This document shows, one piece after another, positions 25,485 through 33,576 of a stretch of DNA of 36,828 nt (position 1 is the stretch's first letter; each line of letters opens with the position of its first letter). The DNA lies in NCBI GenBank assembly GCA_947455995.1, contig CANGQA010000021.1, positions 1-36,828 on the forward strand, given 5' to 3'. The stretch comes from Hyphomicrobiales bacterium. GTDB lineage: Bacteria; Pseudomonadota; Alphaproteobacteria; Rhizobiales; Beijerinckiaceae. The position numbers and the translations under genes are program-made. The notes beneath the pieces are model-generated. The model had not been told where the DNA came from. It saw only the letters and a program-made list of their open reading frames with translations, and did no database searches.

Positions 25485-27967
25485 TGACTGGCTCCCCCGC
25501 CCACAGCTTGCGCCATCACACCTGCATCAGCGGGTCCAGCAACAGGAAAGGTGCAGGTGACTTGCGTGCCATACTCAGGCCTGGACTCGAGATAGACATG
25601 TCCGCCATGCAGCTCGACGAAGGAACGCACCAGAGACAGACCTAATCCGACCCCGCGATGACGCGAACCGCTGGTGCGGCTTTCGAACCGGTCAAATACA
25701 CGATCCATCATACCCGGCTCGATCCCGCGGCCCTGATCGACAATCTGCAATTCCACATCACTGCCCTTGCGCAAGGCGCGGACCGTGACCATTTGACCGG
25801 GCTGCGAGAAACCGATGGCATTGGATAGCAGGTTAAAGACGATCTGGCGCAACCGATGGGCATCCCCACGGAATGTGCCAAGATCGGGATCAGTGTCAAT
25901 CGACAGGGTCAGCTTTTGCTCGACGATACGATCCTGCAACCCTTCAGCTGCCCGCCTGATAACTTCCAGCAAATCGACATCGCCCAATTCGAGCGACAGA
26001 TCGCCGGTATCAATCGATGCGAGATCAAGAATATCGTCGATAATAGCCAGCACCGCATTGGATGAATGCATGATCAGCGAGGCATATTCATGCTGCTTGG
26101 CATTCAGCGTACCGATATGTCCTTCAGCCAGCATTTGTGTAAAGCCGATCACATTGGTCAACGGCGAACGCAATTGATAAGAAACCTGATGCACGAAATT
26201 ATCGCGCAGCTGGCCAGCATGCTCAAGGGCATCATTGCGTTCTTTCAAGGCCCGTTCGACGCTGACTGTGGCGGTGATATCGGTAAAGGTGAAGAGGGTC
26301 GAGCCATCAGGCAAGGGGGCTGCAGTGCAGGTCAGCACCATACCGTCAGACCGGTCCATCGACAGGGTCAATCCCTTACGGTTTTCATCAAAGCCCGTGA
26401 CCAGTCCACGAATTTGTGTCCATGCCGCTTCCTCGGGATAAAGCGGTGTCACCAGCCCGATCACCCGATCAATATGTGGTTCTCCCGCCAGTCGGTCTGG
26501 CTGAATTTTCCACATGTCACAAAAAGCGGGATTGAACAGTTTCAGTCGCCCGTTGGTGCCAAACACCGCCACAGCCTCGGTCAGCGTATCGACGGTTTCA
26601 GTTTGAACGCGCATCATTGATTTGAAGCCGCTCTCCAGATTGAGCTTCTCGCTGAGATCGTCAAACAGATAGGTCACGCCCCCCTTGGGATTGGGGTTGA
26701 CGACAACGCGCAGACTGCGTCCATCGGGCAGATGCCAAATTTTCTCTGATGTTTCGAGCGCACGGTAAGCCGACAGCCATTGGGTTTTCCATGCTCTATA
26801 ATCGGTCTGTTCGGGCAACTGCCGCTCTGAAAAGAGCCTATCAAGTATTTCACCGTCGGTCGGCTTGGTCTGGATCAGGTTTTGGTCAAAATGCCAAAGA
26901 TTGATCCATGCGCTGTTGCAAAAAGCCAACCGGGCCGATTGATCGAACACCGCAACCGCTGTCGGCAACTGGTCGAGTGTACGCAGCTGGCTTTCAAGCT
27001 GCTGGCGCAAATCCGCTCGCGCAGCCTCAAGGCTCGATACGTCCTGCGCAAACCCCAATGAGCCAAACCGCATCGGCCGCTCGGTGACATCAAAAAACCG
27101 CTGCTCGCCCGCCGCAATCACAGTGGTACGGGCCGACCATGGCTTATGCTGTTCCCGCGCATCAGCAGCATCACCGCGCATTGCACTTTCAAGAAACTCG
27201 ATGCCATTCAATACGACATCACTGCAATCTTGTGCCTCAACCGCATTGATATAGGCCCGATTGGCCCAGACCAGATTCCCGAAATCATTACGGTGCCAGA
27301 TCGGATGCGGCAACTGATCCATCGTCTCGTGCCATTGGACCATTTCCTTGCGAAGCTGGGCAACCTCATCCTGCAAACGGTTGATTTCCAGAGGCTTACC
27401 CGTCACCTCGCGCAACCGGACCACGGCCTGTCCAAGCATAGGAAGGCCCAACGCCTCGATGAAGCGGTTATGATGGCCCGCCACATTCAGCATGAAGCCA
27501 GAACCCGAATGCCGCAAAGTCGCAAGCGCCTCCTGCAACTGATCGGCAGAGTCCTTTGGCAACCATTGGTGGAATTCGGGTGCACGCAGCAACTGCCCGC
27601 CAACCAATGCCGCATCACCAAAAATCTCGATACGCTGGTCAGCATCACGCCAACACAGAATGACAGAGGGTTCGATCGACAGCAGCATCCGCGCCTGTTC
27701 GCGCTCTTCCTGCAAGCGGGCCACCTCCTGCTGGTGGCGGGCTTGGATGTCCTTCAGGATCCGCGGGGCCTTGAGCGCGCGATAAACCGCCAGCACGCCG
27801 GCAATCAATCCGACCAGCACAAGAGGCAAAAACAACGGCCAACCCTGTGACGGCCAAACCATTATCAATCCGCTTTCAAGCATGGTCCATATACTTTTCA
27901 CATCCAGACCAATCTGTCTTGAGATATCAGGGCCCCAGAGAACCCCACTGACCCCACGAATCAGCAT
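25481..27967 (-). CDS. divL: DivL-type PAS sensor (pseudo-)histidine kinase with Tyr in place of the phosphoacceptor His
   Basis: Membrane-tethered multi-PAS protein of 828 residues. Order: one helix (about 43–64), a coiled coil (about 68–95), PAS-like segments beginning near 215, 330 and 462, a HisKA helix and an HATPase_c domain with NLLSNAIGFSQPG, DQGRGIEPG and RGVGLGLSLVRSFVE. In HisKA the usual SHELRTPL reads SYQLRSPL, so residue 597 is Tyr. This is the defining feature of DivL, which binds DivK and controls CckA–CtrA in Caulobacter. The ATPase boxes look intact. The start at 27967 has a weak ribosome site; ATGs at 27883 and 27862 are alternatives that shorten the tail before the helix. 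Confidence 0.92.
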   Translation of the reverse strand: MLIRGVSGVLWGPDISRQIGLDVKSIWTMLESGLIMVWPSQGWPLFLPLVLVGLIAGVLAVYRALKAPRILKDIQARHQQEVARLQEEREQARMLLSIEPSVILCWRDADQRIEIFGDAALVGGQLLRAPEFHQWLPKDSADQLQEALATLRHSGSGFMLNVAGHHNRFIEALGLPMLGQAVVRLREVTGKPLEINRLQDEVAQLRKEMVQWHETMDQLPHPIWHRNDFGNLVWANRAYINAVEAQDCSDVVLNGIEFLESAMRGDAADAREQHKPWSARTTVIAAGEQRFFDVTERPMRFGSLGFAQDVSSLEAARADLRQQLESQLRTLDQLPTAVAVFDQSARLAFCNSAWINLWHFDQNLIQTKPTDGEILDRLFSERQLPEQTDYRAWKTQWLSAYRALETSEKIWHLPDGRSLRVVVNPNPKGGVTYLFDDLSEKLNLESGFKSMMRVQTETVDTLTEAVAVFGTNGRLKLFNPAFCDMWKIQPDRLAGEPHIDRVIGLVTPLYPEEAAWTQIRGLVTGFDENRKGLTLSMDRSDGMVLTCTAAPLPDGSTLFTFTDITATVSVERALKERNDALEHAGQLRDNFVHQVSYQLRSPLTNVIGFTQMLAEGHIGTLNAKQHEYASLIMHSSNAVLAIIDDILDLASIDTGDLSLELGDVDLLEVIRRAAEGLQDRIVEQKLTLSIDTDPDLGTFRGDAHRLRQIVFNLLSNAIGFSQPGQMVTVRALRKGSDVELQIVDQGRGIEPGMMDRVFDRFESRTSGSRHRGVGLGLSLVRSFVELHGGHVYLESRPEYGTQVTCTFPVAGPADAGVMAQAVGGGASQ

Positions 27968-27993
27968 GTTTTACCGTAAATTCCGTACTGCAT

Positions 27994-28022
27994 AAAGAAA
28001 AGGCCCGGATAAACCGGGCCTT
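27994..28022 (-). terminator. Intrinsic terminator of ahcY
   Basis: A 9-bp stem AAGGCCCGG/CCGGGCCTT (28000–28008 with 28014–28022) has a 5-base loop. On the minus strand it runs into TTTTCTTTAT. It lies just after the ahcY stop and separates that gene from divL. Confidence 0.85.
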
Positions 28023-28044
28023 GAATTTTATCTTCTGGATGCGC

Positions 28045-29451
28045 TCAGTAGCGATAATGATCGGGCTTGAATGGACCCTGCTGCGGCAAACCGAGATAGT
28101 CGGCCTGTTTGTCCGACAGAGTGGTCAGTTTCACCCCAATTTTATCAAGATGCAGCATAGCCACTTTTTCATCCAGATGTTTGGGCAACGTATAGACTTT
28201 TTTGTCGTACTGGCCCTGCTTGGTCCACAATTCGATCTGGGCAAGCGTCTGATTGGTAAAGGATGCCGACATCACGAAGGAAGGATGCCCCGTCGCATTG
28301 CCCAAATTGACCAGTCGGCCTTCAGACAGCACGATGATGCGCTTGCCATCAGAGAATTCGACTTCATCAACCTGTGGCTTCACATTGTGCCATTTGAAGT
28401 TCTTGAGACCTGCAATCTGGATTTCAGAATCAAAATGGCCGATGTTGCAGACAATCGCCCGATCTTTCATTGCCCGCATGTGGTCAACCGTCAGAACGTC
28501 GACATTGCCCGTTGCGGTCACAAAAATATCGGCGCGGGTGGCTGCATCTTCCATGGTGGTGACTTCATAGCCTTCCATCGCCGCCTGCAAAGCGCAAATC
28601 GGGTCGATTTCCGAAACCATCACCCGGCAGCCGGCATTGCGCAGTGACGCAGCCGAGCCTTTGCCGACATCGCCGAAACCGGCAATCATCGCCACTTTAC
28701 CTGCCATCATTACATCGGTCCCGCGCCGAATGCCGTCAACCAGCGACTCGCGGCATCCATAGAGGTTGTCGAATTTAGATTTGGTGACCGAGTCATTCAC
28801 ATTGATGGCAGGAAACAGCAGCGTCCCTTCATTGGCCATCAGATAGAGACGGTGGACACCCGTGGTGGTTTCTTCCGTCACACCCTTGATATTGGCACCA
28901 TTGCGGCCATACCAGCCCGGGTTGGCCTTCAATTGGCGTTTGATCGAGGCAAACAGAATTTCTTCTTCTTCATTGCCGGGGGTTTCGAGAAAAGCCACAT
29001 CGCCCGACTCGGCGCGCATGCCCAGATGGATCAGCATGGTCGCATCACCACCATCATCCAAAATCATGTTTGGGGTGCCACCATCGGCCCATTCAAAGAT
29101 TTTGTGGGTGTAATCCCAATAGTCTTCAAGGCTTTCACCTTTGATCGCAAACACCGGCGTGCCCGCTGCAGCAATGGCGGCGGCGGCCTGATCCTGGGTT
29201 GAATAGATATTGCACGAAGCCCAGCGCACATCCGCGCCCAGAGCTTTGAGTGTTTCGATCAGCACCGCTGTCTGGATGGTCATGTGCAGTGAACCGGCAA
29301 TGCGTGCGCCCTTCAAGGGTTGGGCAGCACCATATTCGGCGCGCGTGGCCATCAAGCCCGGCATTTCGGTTTCGGCAATCGCAATTTCCTTGCGGCCCCA
29401 GTCAGCCAGACCGATATCAGCCACCCGGTAATCGTTGAAATGATGTGTCAT
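28045..29451 (-). CDS. ahcY: Adenosylhomocysteinase
   Basis: Hydrolyses S-adenosylhomocysteine to adenosine and homocysteine, relieving inhibition of methyltransferases; 468 residues, the alphaproteobacterial length. The NAD-binding glycine motif [17 protein letters not shown] is in the middle, [21 protein letters not shown] and ATGNVDVLT are also present, and the C-terminal PDHYRY is the family's conserved tail that closes on the cofactor. The start at 29451 is set by the family N-terminus ([12 protein letters not shown]) and AGGGG nine bases upstream; the frame continues upstream through the leader, but those 27 codons are not protein-like. It has its own promoter region and a terminator. 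Confidence 0.97.
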   Translation of the reverse strand: MTHHFNDYRVADIGLADWGRKEIAIAETEMPGLMATRAEYGAAQPLKGARIAGSLHMTIQTAVLIETLKALGADVRWASCNIYSTQDQAAAAIAAAGTPVFAIKGESLEDYWDYTHKIFEWADGGTPNMILDDGGDATMLIHLGMRAESGDVAFLETPGNEEEEILFASIKRQLKANPGWYGRNGANIKGVTEETTTGVHRLYLMANEGTLLFPAINVNDSVTKSKFDNLYGCRESLVDGIRRGTDVMMAGKVAMIAGFGDVGKGSAASLRNAGCRVMVSEIDPICALQAAMEGYEVTTMEDAATRADIFVTATGNVDVLTVDHMRAMKDRAIVCNIGHFDSEIQIAGLKNFKWHNVKPQVDEVEFSDGKRIIVLSEGRLVNLGNATGHPSFVMSASFTNQTLAQIELWTKQGQYDKKVYTLPKHLDEKVAMLHLDKIGVKLTTLSDKQADYLGLPQQGPFKPDHYRY

Positions 29452-29519
29452 TGGAAAAACCCCTGCGCCCCGCGCCGATCTGCTTATTGCTGGAAAATCA
29501 TCAAGCCCGAACGCCATCA

Positions 29520-29565
29520 CCCGATAGCGCACCAGCCAGTGCGCTGCTCTATAGCAGGCCTCGGG
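29520..29565 (-). ncRNA. Predicted three-way-junction leader of ahcY
   Basis: On the minus strand, an outer CCCGA/TCGGG helix (29561–29565 with 29520–29524) encloses two hairpins: one with loop ATAG (CTGCT/AGCAG, 29544–29557) and one with a 6-base loop (GCGCAC/GTGCGC, 29527–29544). The two hairpins abut and would share base 29544. The whole lies in the putative 5' leader of ahcY, about 70 bases before the ATG. It does not match the S-adenosylhomocysteine riboswitch consensus that I know. Function unknown. Confidence 0.35.
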
Positions 29566-29575
29566 AAAGAGAGCA

Positions 29576-29599
29576 ATAAAGATATAAAGAAATCTTTAT
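29576..29599. promoter_or_regulatory. Dyad over the ahcY -10 region
   Basis: ATAAAGAT (29576–29583) and ATCTTTAT (29592–29599) are perfect 8-base inverted repeats with an 8-base spacer. The element covers the proposed -10 box of ahcY, so a regulator bound here would block initiation. The regulator is unknown, and AT-rich palindromes can arise by chance. Confidence 0.3.
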
Positions 29600-29610
29600 G
29601 TGATTTACAA
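29582..29610 (-). promoter_or_regulatory. Possible sigma-70 promoter of ahcY
   Basis: On the minus strand TTGTAA (29610–29605) and TTATAT (29587–29582) are 17 bases apart, in the gap between the HPr stop and ahcY. This would start a leader of about 120 bases containing the predicted three-way junction. Both boxes are partial matches. Confidence 0.4.
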
Positions 29611-29613
29611 AGC

Positions 29614-29955
29614 CTATTCGCTCTCGCCGAATCGAGCGGTGACCAGCGCCTCGATCGCATCGAGCGCTTCAAGCGCATCCTCGCCTTTTGCGGTGACGGT
29701 AATGGTCGAGCCTTGTCCGGCACCGAGCGTCAAAATCCCCATGATCGAATTGCCACCGACTGTTTCGCCACAGCGGGTCACAGTCATCTCGGCTGTAAAG
29801 CTCTCGGTGCATTGCACGAATTTTGCCGTGGCGCGGGCGTGAAGACCTTTTTTATTGACGATAGTCAATTCGCGCCACAAGGCCCCCTCAGGAATGGGAG
29901 CAGGCGGGCAGCTCTCCGTCGGCTCGAATAATTCGTGTTGCATTGTATCGTTCAT
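29614..29955 (-). CDS. HPr phosphocarrier protein (NPr-like) with N-terminal extension
   Basis: HPr-fold phosphocarrier of 113 residues. H39 in KKGLHARATAKF is the EI-dependent phosphorylation site and S70 in GGNSIMGIL is the HprK site; both are shifted by 24 from the canonical H15 and S46, so the protein carries a 24-residue N-terminal extension rich in Pro and Glu. No sugar-transport EIIB/EIIC is nearby, so it is likely part of a regulatory PTS. The ATG overlaps the EIIA stop by four bases (29952–29955). Confidence 0.92.
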   Translation of the reverse strand: MNDTMQHELFEPTESCPPAPIPEGALWRELTIVNKKGLHARATAKFVQCTESFTAEMTVTRCGETVGGNSIMGILTLGAGQGSTITVTAKGEDALEALDAIEALVTARFGESE

Positions 29956-30353
29956 TTGCTGGCAAGGACCCGACTGGCGACATTGATATATTTTCTGCCT
30001 GCTTCTTGCGCCTGTCCGACTGCCTGATCAAGATCGGAGTCGCCTCTGACACTCGCCAATTTGATCAGCATGGGCAGATTGATCCCAGCCACCACCTCGG
30101 TGCGCGAATCATTCATGACCGAAATCGCAAGATTGGAAGGCGTACCGCCAAACATATCCGTCAGGATCGCCACACCATCCCCGCTATCGACGGCCCGCAC
30201 GGCCTCGACAATATCGAGGCGGCGTTGTTCCATATCGTCATCAGGATCAATCGTGATCGTGGCGCATTGCGATTGCGGCCCAACCACATGCTCCAGCGCA
30301 GCACGAAACTCCACTGCCAGCCGGCCATGTGTCACCAGAACCATACCGATCAT
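29952..30353 (-). CDS. PTS EIIA component, mannose family (regulatory)
   Basis: Stand-alone EIIA-Man domain of 133 residues. The phosphorylatable residue is H9 in VTHGRLA; TDMFGGTPSNLA is the second conserved block. In alphaproteobacteria this protein lacks partner EIIBC sugar permeases and acts in signalling with HPr and HprK. GGAG lies eight bases before the ATG at 30353. It is separated from hprK by 141 bases that hold three hairpins, and overlaps HPr by four bases. Confidence 0.93.
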   Translation of the reverse strand: MIGMVLVTHGRLAVEFRAALEHVVGPQSQCATITIDPDDDMEQRRLDIVEAVRAVDSGDGVAILTDMFGGTPSNLAISVMNDSRTEVVAGINLPMLIKLASVRGDSDLDQAVGQAQEAGRKYINVASRVLASK

Positions 30354-30395
30354 GTAAATCTCTCCGACGCGCCCAGAAACAAACCATACCCATCA

Positions 30396-30477
30396 ACAGA
30401 CCAGCAAGTCTGTGCGGATGACTTGTCCGCGTCCATTTAAACCCCACCCCGAAACCCGTGCACGAACTCTCTGCACG
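30396..30477 (-). other. Cluster of three hairpins between hprK and EIIA
   Basis: Three consecutive inverted repeats sit in the only wide gap of this operon: ACAGAC/GTCTGT (30396–30413, 6-base loop), GCGGA/TCCGC (30414–30430, 7-base loop) and CGTGCA/TGCACG (30457–30477, 9-base loop). None is followed by a T-tract on the minus strand, so they do not look like intrinsic terminators. They could be processing, mRNA-stability or protein-binding sites. Confidence 0.35.
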
Positions 30478-30494
30478 TGTTCCTTGTTGTCACT

Positions 30495-30923
30495 CTACGC
30501 AGCCAGTGTCAGAGCAACCCGTGCCGGATCATCCTCCACCAGGCTGCACAGAATACGAGGAAGCGTGACGCCTGCAAGGCCTATCGTCAAATTCTTTGTA
30601 TCGGGCATCCGTGCAACCGGCCCCTGCGAAAGCTCGATCACCAATCCAACCACCGCAGAACGCTCGAAAACACAAGGGACAACGCCGCTTCCGCGCCGTT
30701 CGATCAATCCGGCAATGGCTGGATGCGGCCTTGCGATGAGTCTCGTTCCTGCTGGGCTCAGTAACACCCTGTCATCGCCGACAAGGGCGCTAAACAAACC
30801 CTGCCGATCCGCCAAACCCATCAAGCGAAGTGCAAGGCTGGTTTTACCGACCCCTGATGGTCCGGTGATCAGCACACCTTGATGCCGGATTACAATACAG
30901 GTGGCGTGAATAGCCGTTGTCAT
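30495..30923 (-). CDS. hprK: HPr(Ser) kinase, short alphaproteobacterial form
   Basis: Protein of 142 residues that contains only the P-loop kinase core of HPr kinase/phosphorylase. Walker A GPSGVGKTS is at 21–29 (K27), GDDRVLL follows, and IERRGSGVVPC corresponds to the HprK signature. The roughly 130-residue N-terminal domain of Gram-positive HprK is absent, which is normal in alphaproteobacteria. It should phosphorylate HPr at S70 encoded downstream. The ATG at 30923 gives an ATGA overlap with chvG; an in-frame start at 30956 would overlap it further. Confidence 0.92.
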   Translation of the reverse strand: MTTAIHATCIVIRHQGVLITGPSGVGKTSLALRLMGLADRQGLFSALVGDDRVLLSPAGTRLIARPHPAIAGLIERRGSGVVPCVFERSAVVGLVIELSQGPVARMPDTKNLTIGLAGVTLPRILCSLVEDDPARVALTLAA

Positions 30924-32686
30924 ATGGCCGCTGCCGGCAAGGTGATGATAAAACAAGCGCCCAGCCGCATAGGTTCCCCCGTCTCGTCGACACCATCAAG
31001 GCGATTTTCGGCACTGATCCGACCGTGATGGGCCTCAATAATCTGGCGCGAAATGGACAAACCAAGACCTGAATTCTGTCCGAACCCCTGATCCGGCCGG
31101 TCCGTATAGAAACGCTCGAAAATCCTTTCAAGCGCATGCGGCGGAATTCCCGGCCCATCATCGTCGATCACCACACGCACAAGACCGTTGCCGCGCGACA
31201 GCGCAATCCGCACCTCTCCGCCCTCCGGTGAAAACGAACGGGCATTGGCAATGAGGTTGTCGATCACCTGCCCCAGCCGGGATTCATGGCCTGTTACGAA
31301 GCAGGTGCGATTTTGCATCAATTCGGGGGCAAGCGCCAACCGCACCACGGCCTCACCCGACCGCCCGACATTGGCTACCGACACCACGGTTTCGAGCAGA
31401 TGCACCATATCGACAGGGGTCATGACATTGCGGGCCAATTCGGCGTCCAGCCGCGAGGCATCCGAAATATCGCTGATCAGCCGGTCAAGCCGGCGCACAT
31501 CATGCTGGATCACCGACATCAACCGTTCACGTGCATTGTCATTACGGGCCAACGGCAGGGTTTCCACCGCGCTGCGCAGCGAGGTCAGGGGATTTTTCAA
31601 TTCATGGGCCACATCGGCCGCAAAACTTTCGATGGCCTCGATGCGGTCATACAACGCGCGGGTCATATCGCGCAGCGAGCCGGATAGATGGCCTATTTCG
31701 TCGGAACGGTCGGTAAAATCAGGGATTTCTTCACGCGCTTTGACACCGCGCCGCACCCGATCGGCCGCCGCGGACAGACGGCGGATCGGGCCGGCAATCG
31801 TACCGGCAAACAACACCGACACCACAATCATACCGATAGCAGCCAGCAAGAAGCTGCGCAGAATGGCAATTCGCTCGGCCACCAGGGCACCGTCGATCTC
31901 ATTCCCTTGGGTCGAAAGCAGCAAAACCCCGCGCACCGCCCGAAACCGCTGAACAGGAACCGCCACCGATACGATGGTTTCTCCACGCGCATTGGTGCGG
32001 TTTGAGGTCGCCTGTCCACCATTGAGCGCGACAACGACTTCGGGCAGGTTCAAGCCGTTGGAAGCTGAAATTTCTTCTGCCAGGATGGTTGGGCTCCACC
32101 CCATCCATTGCTTCAACTTTAGCCATTGTTGTGAGAAGTATGTCGGTTCATGCTGGCGTGACGGCGGCGGCAGATCAAACCGCATCACATCACCCGAACG
32201 CCCGATCCCACGCGAATCAAGCAACAGAACCCCGTCATGATCATAGATACGGGCGCGGGTTCGGGTCGGTGTGACCACGCGACGCAACAAAGGCGCTACC
32301 CGCTCTGGATTGATCGAGAATTCAAGCATCTGTTCTTCTGCCGCCCCGATGCTTTGGCCCATCTGCAATTGCAGCAATTTATCGGGATCAAGTGTGATGC
32401 CGGAATTGGTCTCAACCGTCACCGAAGCCGCAATCGCTCCTGCAATAATCTCGCCTTGTGTGAGCAGGCTTTGCACCCGTGCATCGATCAAACCTTCTCG
32501 ATACTGGCTGAGATAGAGAAAACCGCACAGCAGGGTCACCAGACCGGCAAGATTGAGCACGGCAATGCGGCGCACCAGCGAAGAGGAGGCGCGCGTGGTG
32601 ATCATTCGCACCAGCGCACGTCCCCGCTCGCCTCCCAATCGCTTCAACGAGAACGACCATGTCTTTGGCGGCACAATCTTGTGCAT
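30920..32686 (-). CDS. chvG: Sensor histidine kinase ChvG (ExoS)
   Basis: Envelope/acid-sensing kinase of 588 residues. Order: cytoplasmic N-tail, helix (about 41–60), a large periplasmic domain to about 275, second helix (276–296), HAMP (to about 350), HisKA with phosphoacceptor H361 in DVAHELKNPLTSL, and HATPase_c with NLIANARSFSPEGG, DDDGPGIPP and FGQNSGLGLSISRQI. In Agrobacterium, Sinorhizobium and Brucella (BvrS) it is held off by ExoR and controls exopolysaccharide, motility and virulence through ChvI. The start is 33 bases after chvI with AGG eight bases before the ATG; its end overlaps hprK by four bases. Confidence 0.94.
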   Translation of the reverse strand: MHKIVPPKTWSFSLKRLGGERGRALVRMITTRASSSLVRRIAVLNLAGLVTLLCGFLYLSQYREGLIDARVQSLLTQGEIIAGAIAASVTVETNSGITLDPDKLLQLQMGQSIGAAEEQMLEFSINPERVAPLLRRVVTPTRTRARIYDHDGVLLLDSRGIGRSGDVMRFDLPPPSRQHEPTYFSQQWLKLKQWMGWSPTILAEEISASNGLNLPEVVVALNGGQATSNRTNARGETIVSVAVPVQRFRAVRGVLLLSTQGNEIDGALVAERIAILRSFLLAAIGMIVVSVLFAGTIAGPIRRLSAAADRVRRGVKAREEIPDFTDRSDEIGHLSGSLRDMTRALYDRIEAIESFAADVAHELKNPLTSLRSAVETLPLARNDNARERLMSVIQHDVRRLDRLISDISDASRLDAELARNVMTPVDMVHLLETVVSVANVGRSGEAVVRLALAPELMQNRTCFVTGHESRLGQVIDNLIANARSFSPEGGEVRIALSRGNGLVRVVIDDDGPGIPPHALERIFERFYTDRPDQGFGQNSGLGLSISRQIIEAHHGRISAENRLDGVDETGEPMRLGACFIITLPAAAI

Positions 32687-32719
32687 CAGGATTGCCTCAT
32701 CCTGCCCTTGCAGAATCCA

Positions 32720-33418
32720 TTAAGCCTCGCGGAACCGGTAACCGACCCCGTACAGGGTTTCAATCATTTCAAAATCATCATCAACCGCTTTGAATTTTTT
32801 CCGCAGCCGCTTGATATGGCTGTCAATGGTCCTGTCATCAACATAGACCTGATCATCATAGGCGGCATCCATCAAGGCATCGCGGCTTTTGACCACGCCG
32901 GGGCGGGTCGCCAAAGCTTGCAGGATCAGAAATTCCGTCACTGTCAACGTCACCTGAAGCCCTTTCCAGGTCGAAGCATGACGTTCGGGATCCATAACCA
33001 ATTGCCCGCGCACCAGAGCCTGCGCACCACTGTCTTTGGTGGACAGGCTGTCCTTGCTGGCACTGCGGCGTAAGATCGCCTTGACCCGCTCGACCAGCAG
33101 GCGTTGCGAGAATGGCTTTTTGATAAAGTCGTCTGCACCCATTTTCAGGCCGAATAATTCATCAATCTCCTCATCTTTGGAGGTCAGAAAGATAACCGGA
33201 AGATCGGATTTCTGCCGCAAACGGCGCAGCAGCTCCATTCCGTCCATCCGCGGCATCTTGATATCAAAAATGGCAAGATCGGGCGGGGTCTTGGTAATTC
33301 CCTCCAGCGCCGAGGCGCCATCGGTATAGGTTTGCACCCGATAACCCTCATTCTCCAGAGCAATCGAGACTGAGGTCAAAATGTTGCGGTCATCATCGAC
33401 AAGGGCAATAGTGGGCAT
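32720..33418 (-). CDS. chvI: Response regulator ChvI
   Basis: OmpR-family regulator of 232 residues: receiver domain with acidic D8–D10, phosphoacceptor D52 in [15 protein letters not shown] switch in IFLTSKDEE and K in IKKPFS; then a winged helix with [18 protein letters not shown] and YGVGYRF. The partner kinase is the next gene. The ATG at 33418 is preferred over a TTG at 33424. In many relatives the divergent neighbour is pckA; here it is a HugZ-like gene. A 16-bp dyad lies 40 bases upstream. Confidence 0.95.
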   Translation of the reverse strand: MPTIALVDDDRNILTSVSIALENEGYRVQTYTDGASALEGITKTPPDLAIFDIKMPRMDGMELLRRLRQKSDLPVIFLTSKDEEIDELFGLKMGADDFIKKPFSQRLLVERVKAILRRSASKDSLSTKDSGAQALVRGQLVMDPERHASTWKGLQVTLTVTEFLILQALATRPGVVKSRDALMDAAYDDQVYVDDRTIDSHIKRLRKKFKAVDDDFEMIETLYGVGYRFREA

Positions 33419-33457
33419 CGTCAATCCGTTCTGTATGGTGCTGAAATCGAATATAAG

Positions 33458-33473
33458 ATCTTGGGTTCAAGAT
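33458..33473. promoter_or_regulatory. Perfect dyad ATCTTG-N4-CAAGAT upstream of chvI
   Basis: A 6-bp inverted repeat with a 4-base spacer in the 158-base divergent region between chvI and the HugZ-like gene, 40 bases before the chvI ATG. Its position suits an autoregulatory or repressor site. I cannot say which protein would bind. Confidence 0.3.
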
Positions 33474-33576
33474 TACGCCCTAATCGAAGAACGAAGCGAG
33501 GCCAAATTGTGGCAAAAACCGAAAATTTTTACTTTTATCTGTAAATTTCGAGCATTATCTCTGATAAAGGCCCCGC

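Noticed and set aside
29452-29532. N-terminal extension of ahcY starting at 29532
   Set aside because: The extra 27 residues are unlike any adenosylhomocysteinase and overlap the GC-rich hairpins of the leader. The ATG at 29451 has its own ribosome site and the family N-terminus.
29452-29575. S-adenosylhomocysteine riboswitch upstream of ahcY
   Set aside because: A CCGAGG-like string is present, but the conserved GAGGAGCGCTGCAA and AACGGCGCTC elements and the pseudoknot are not.
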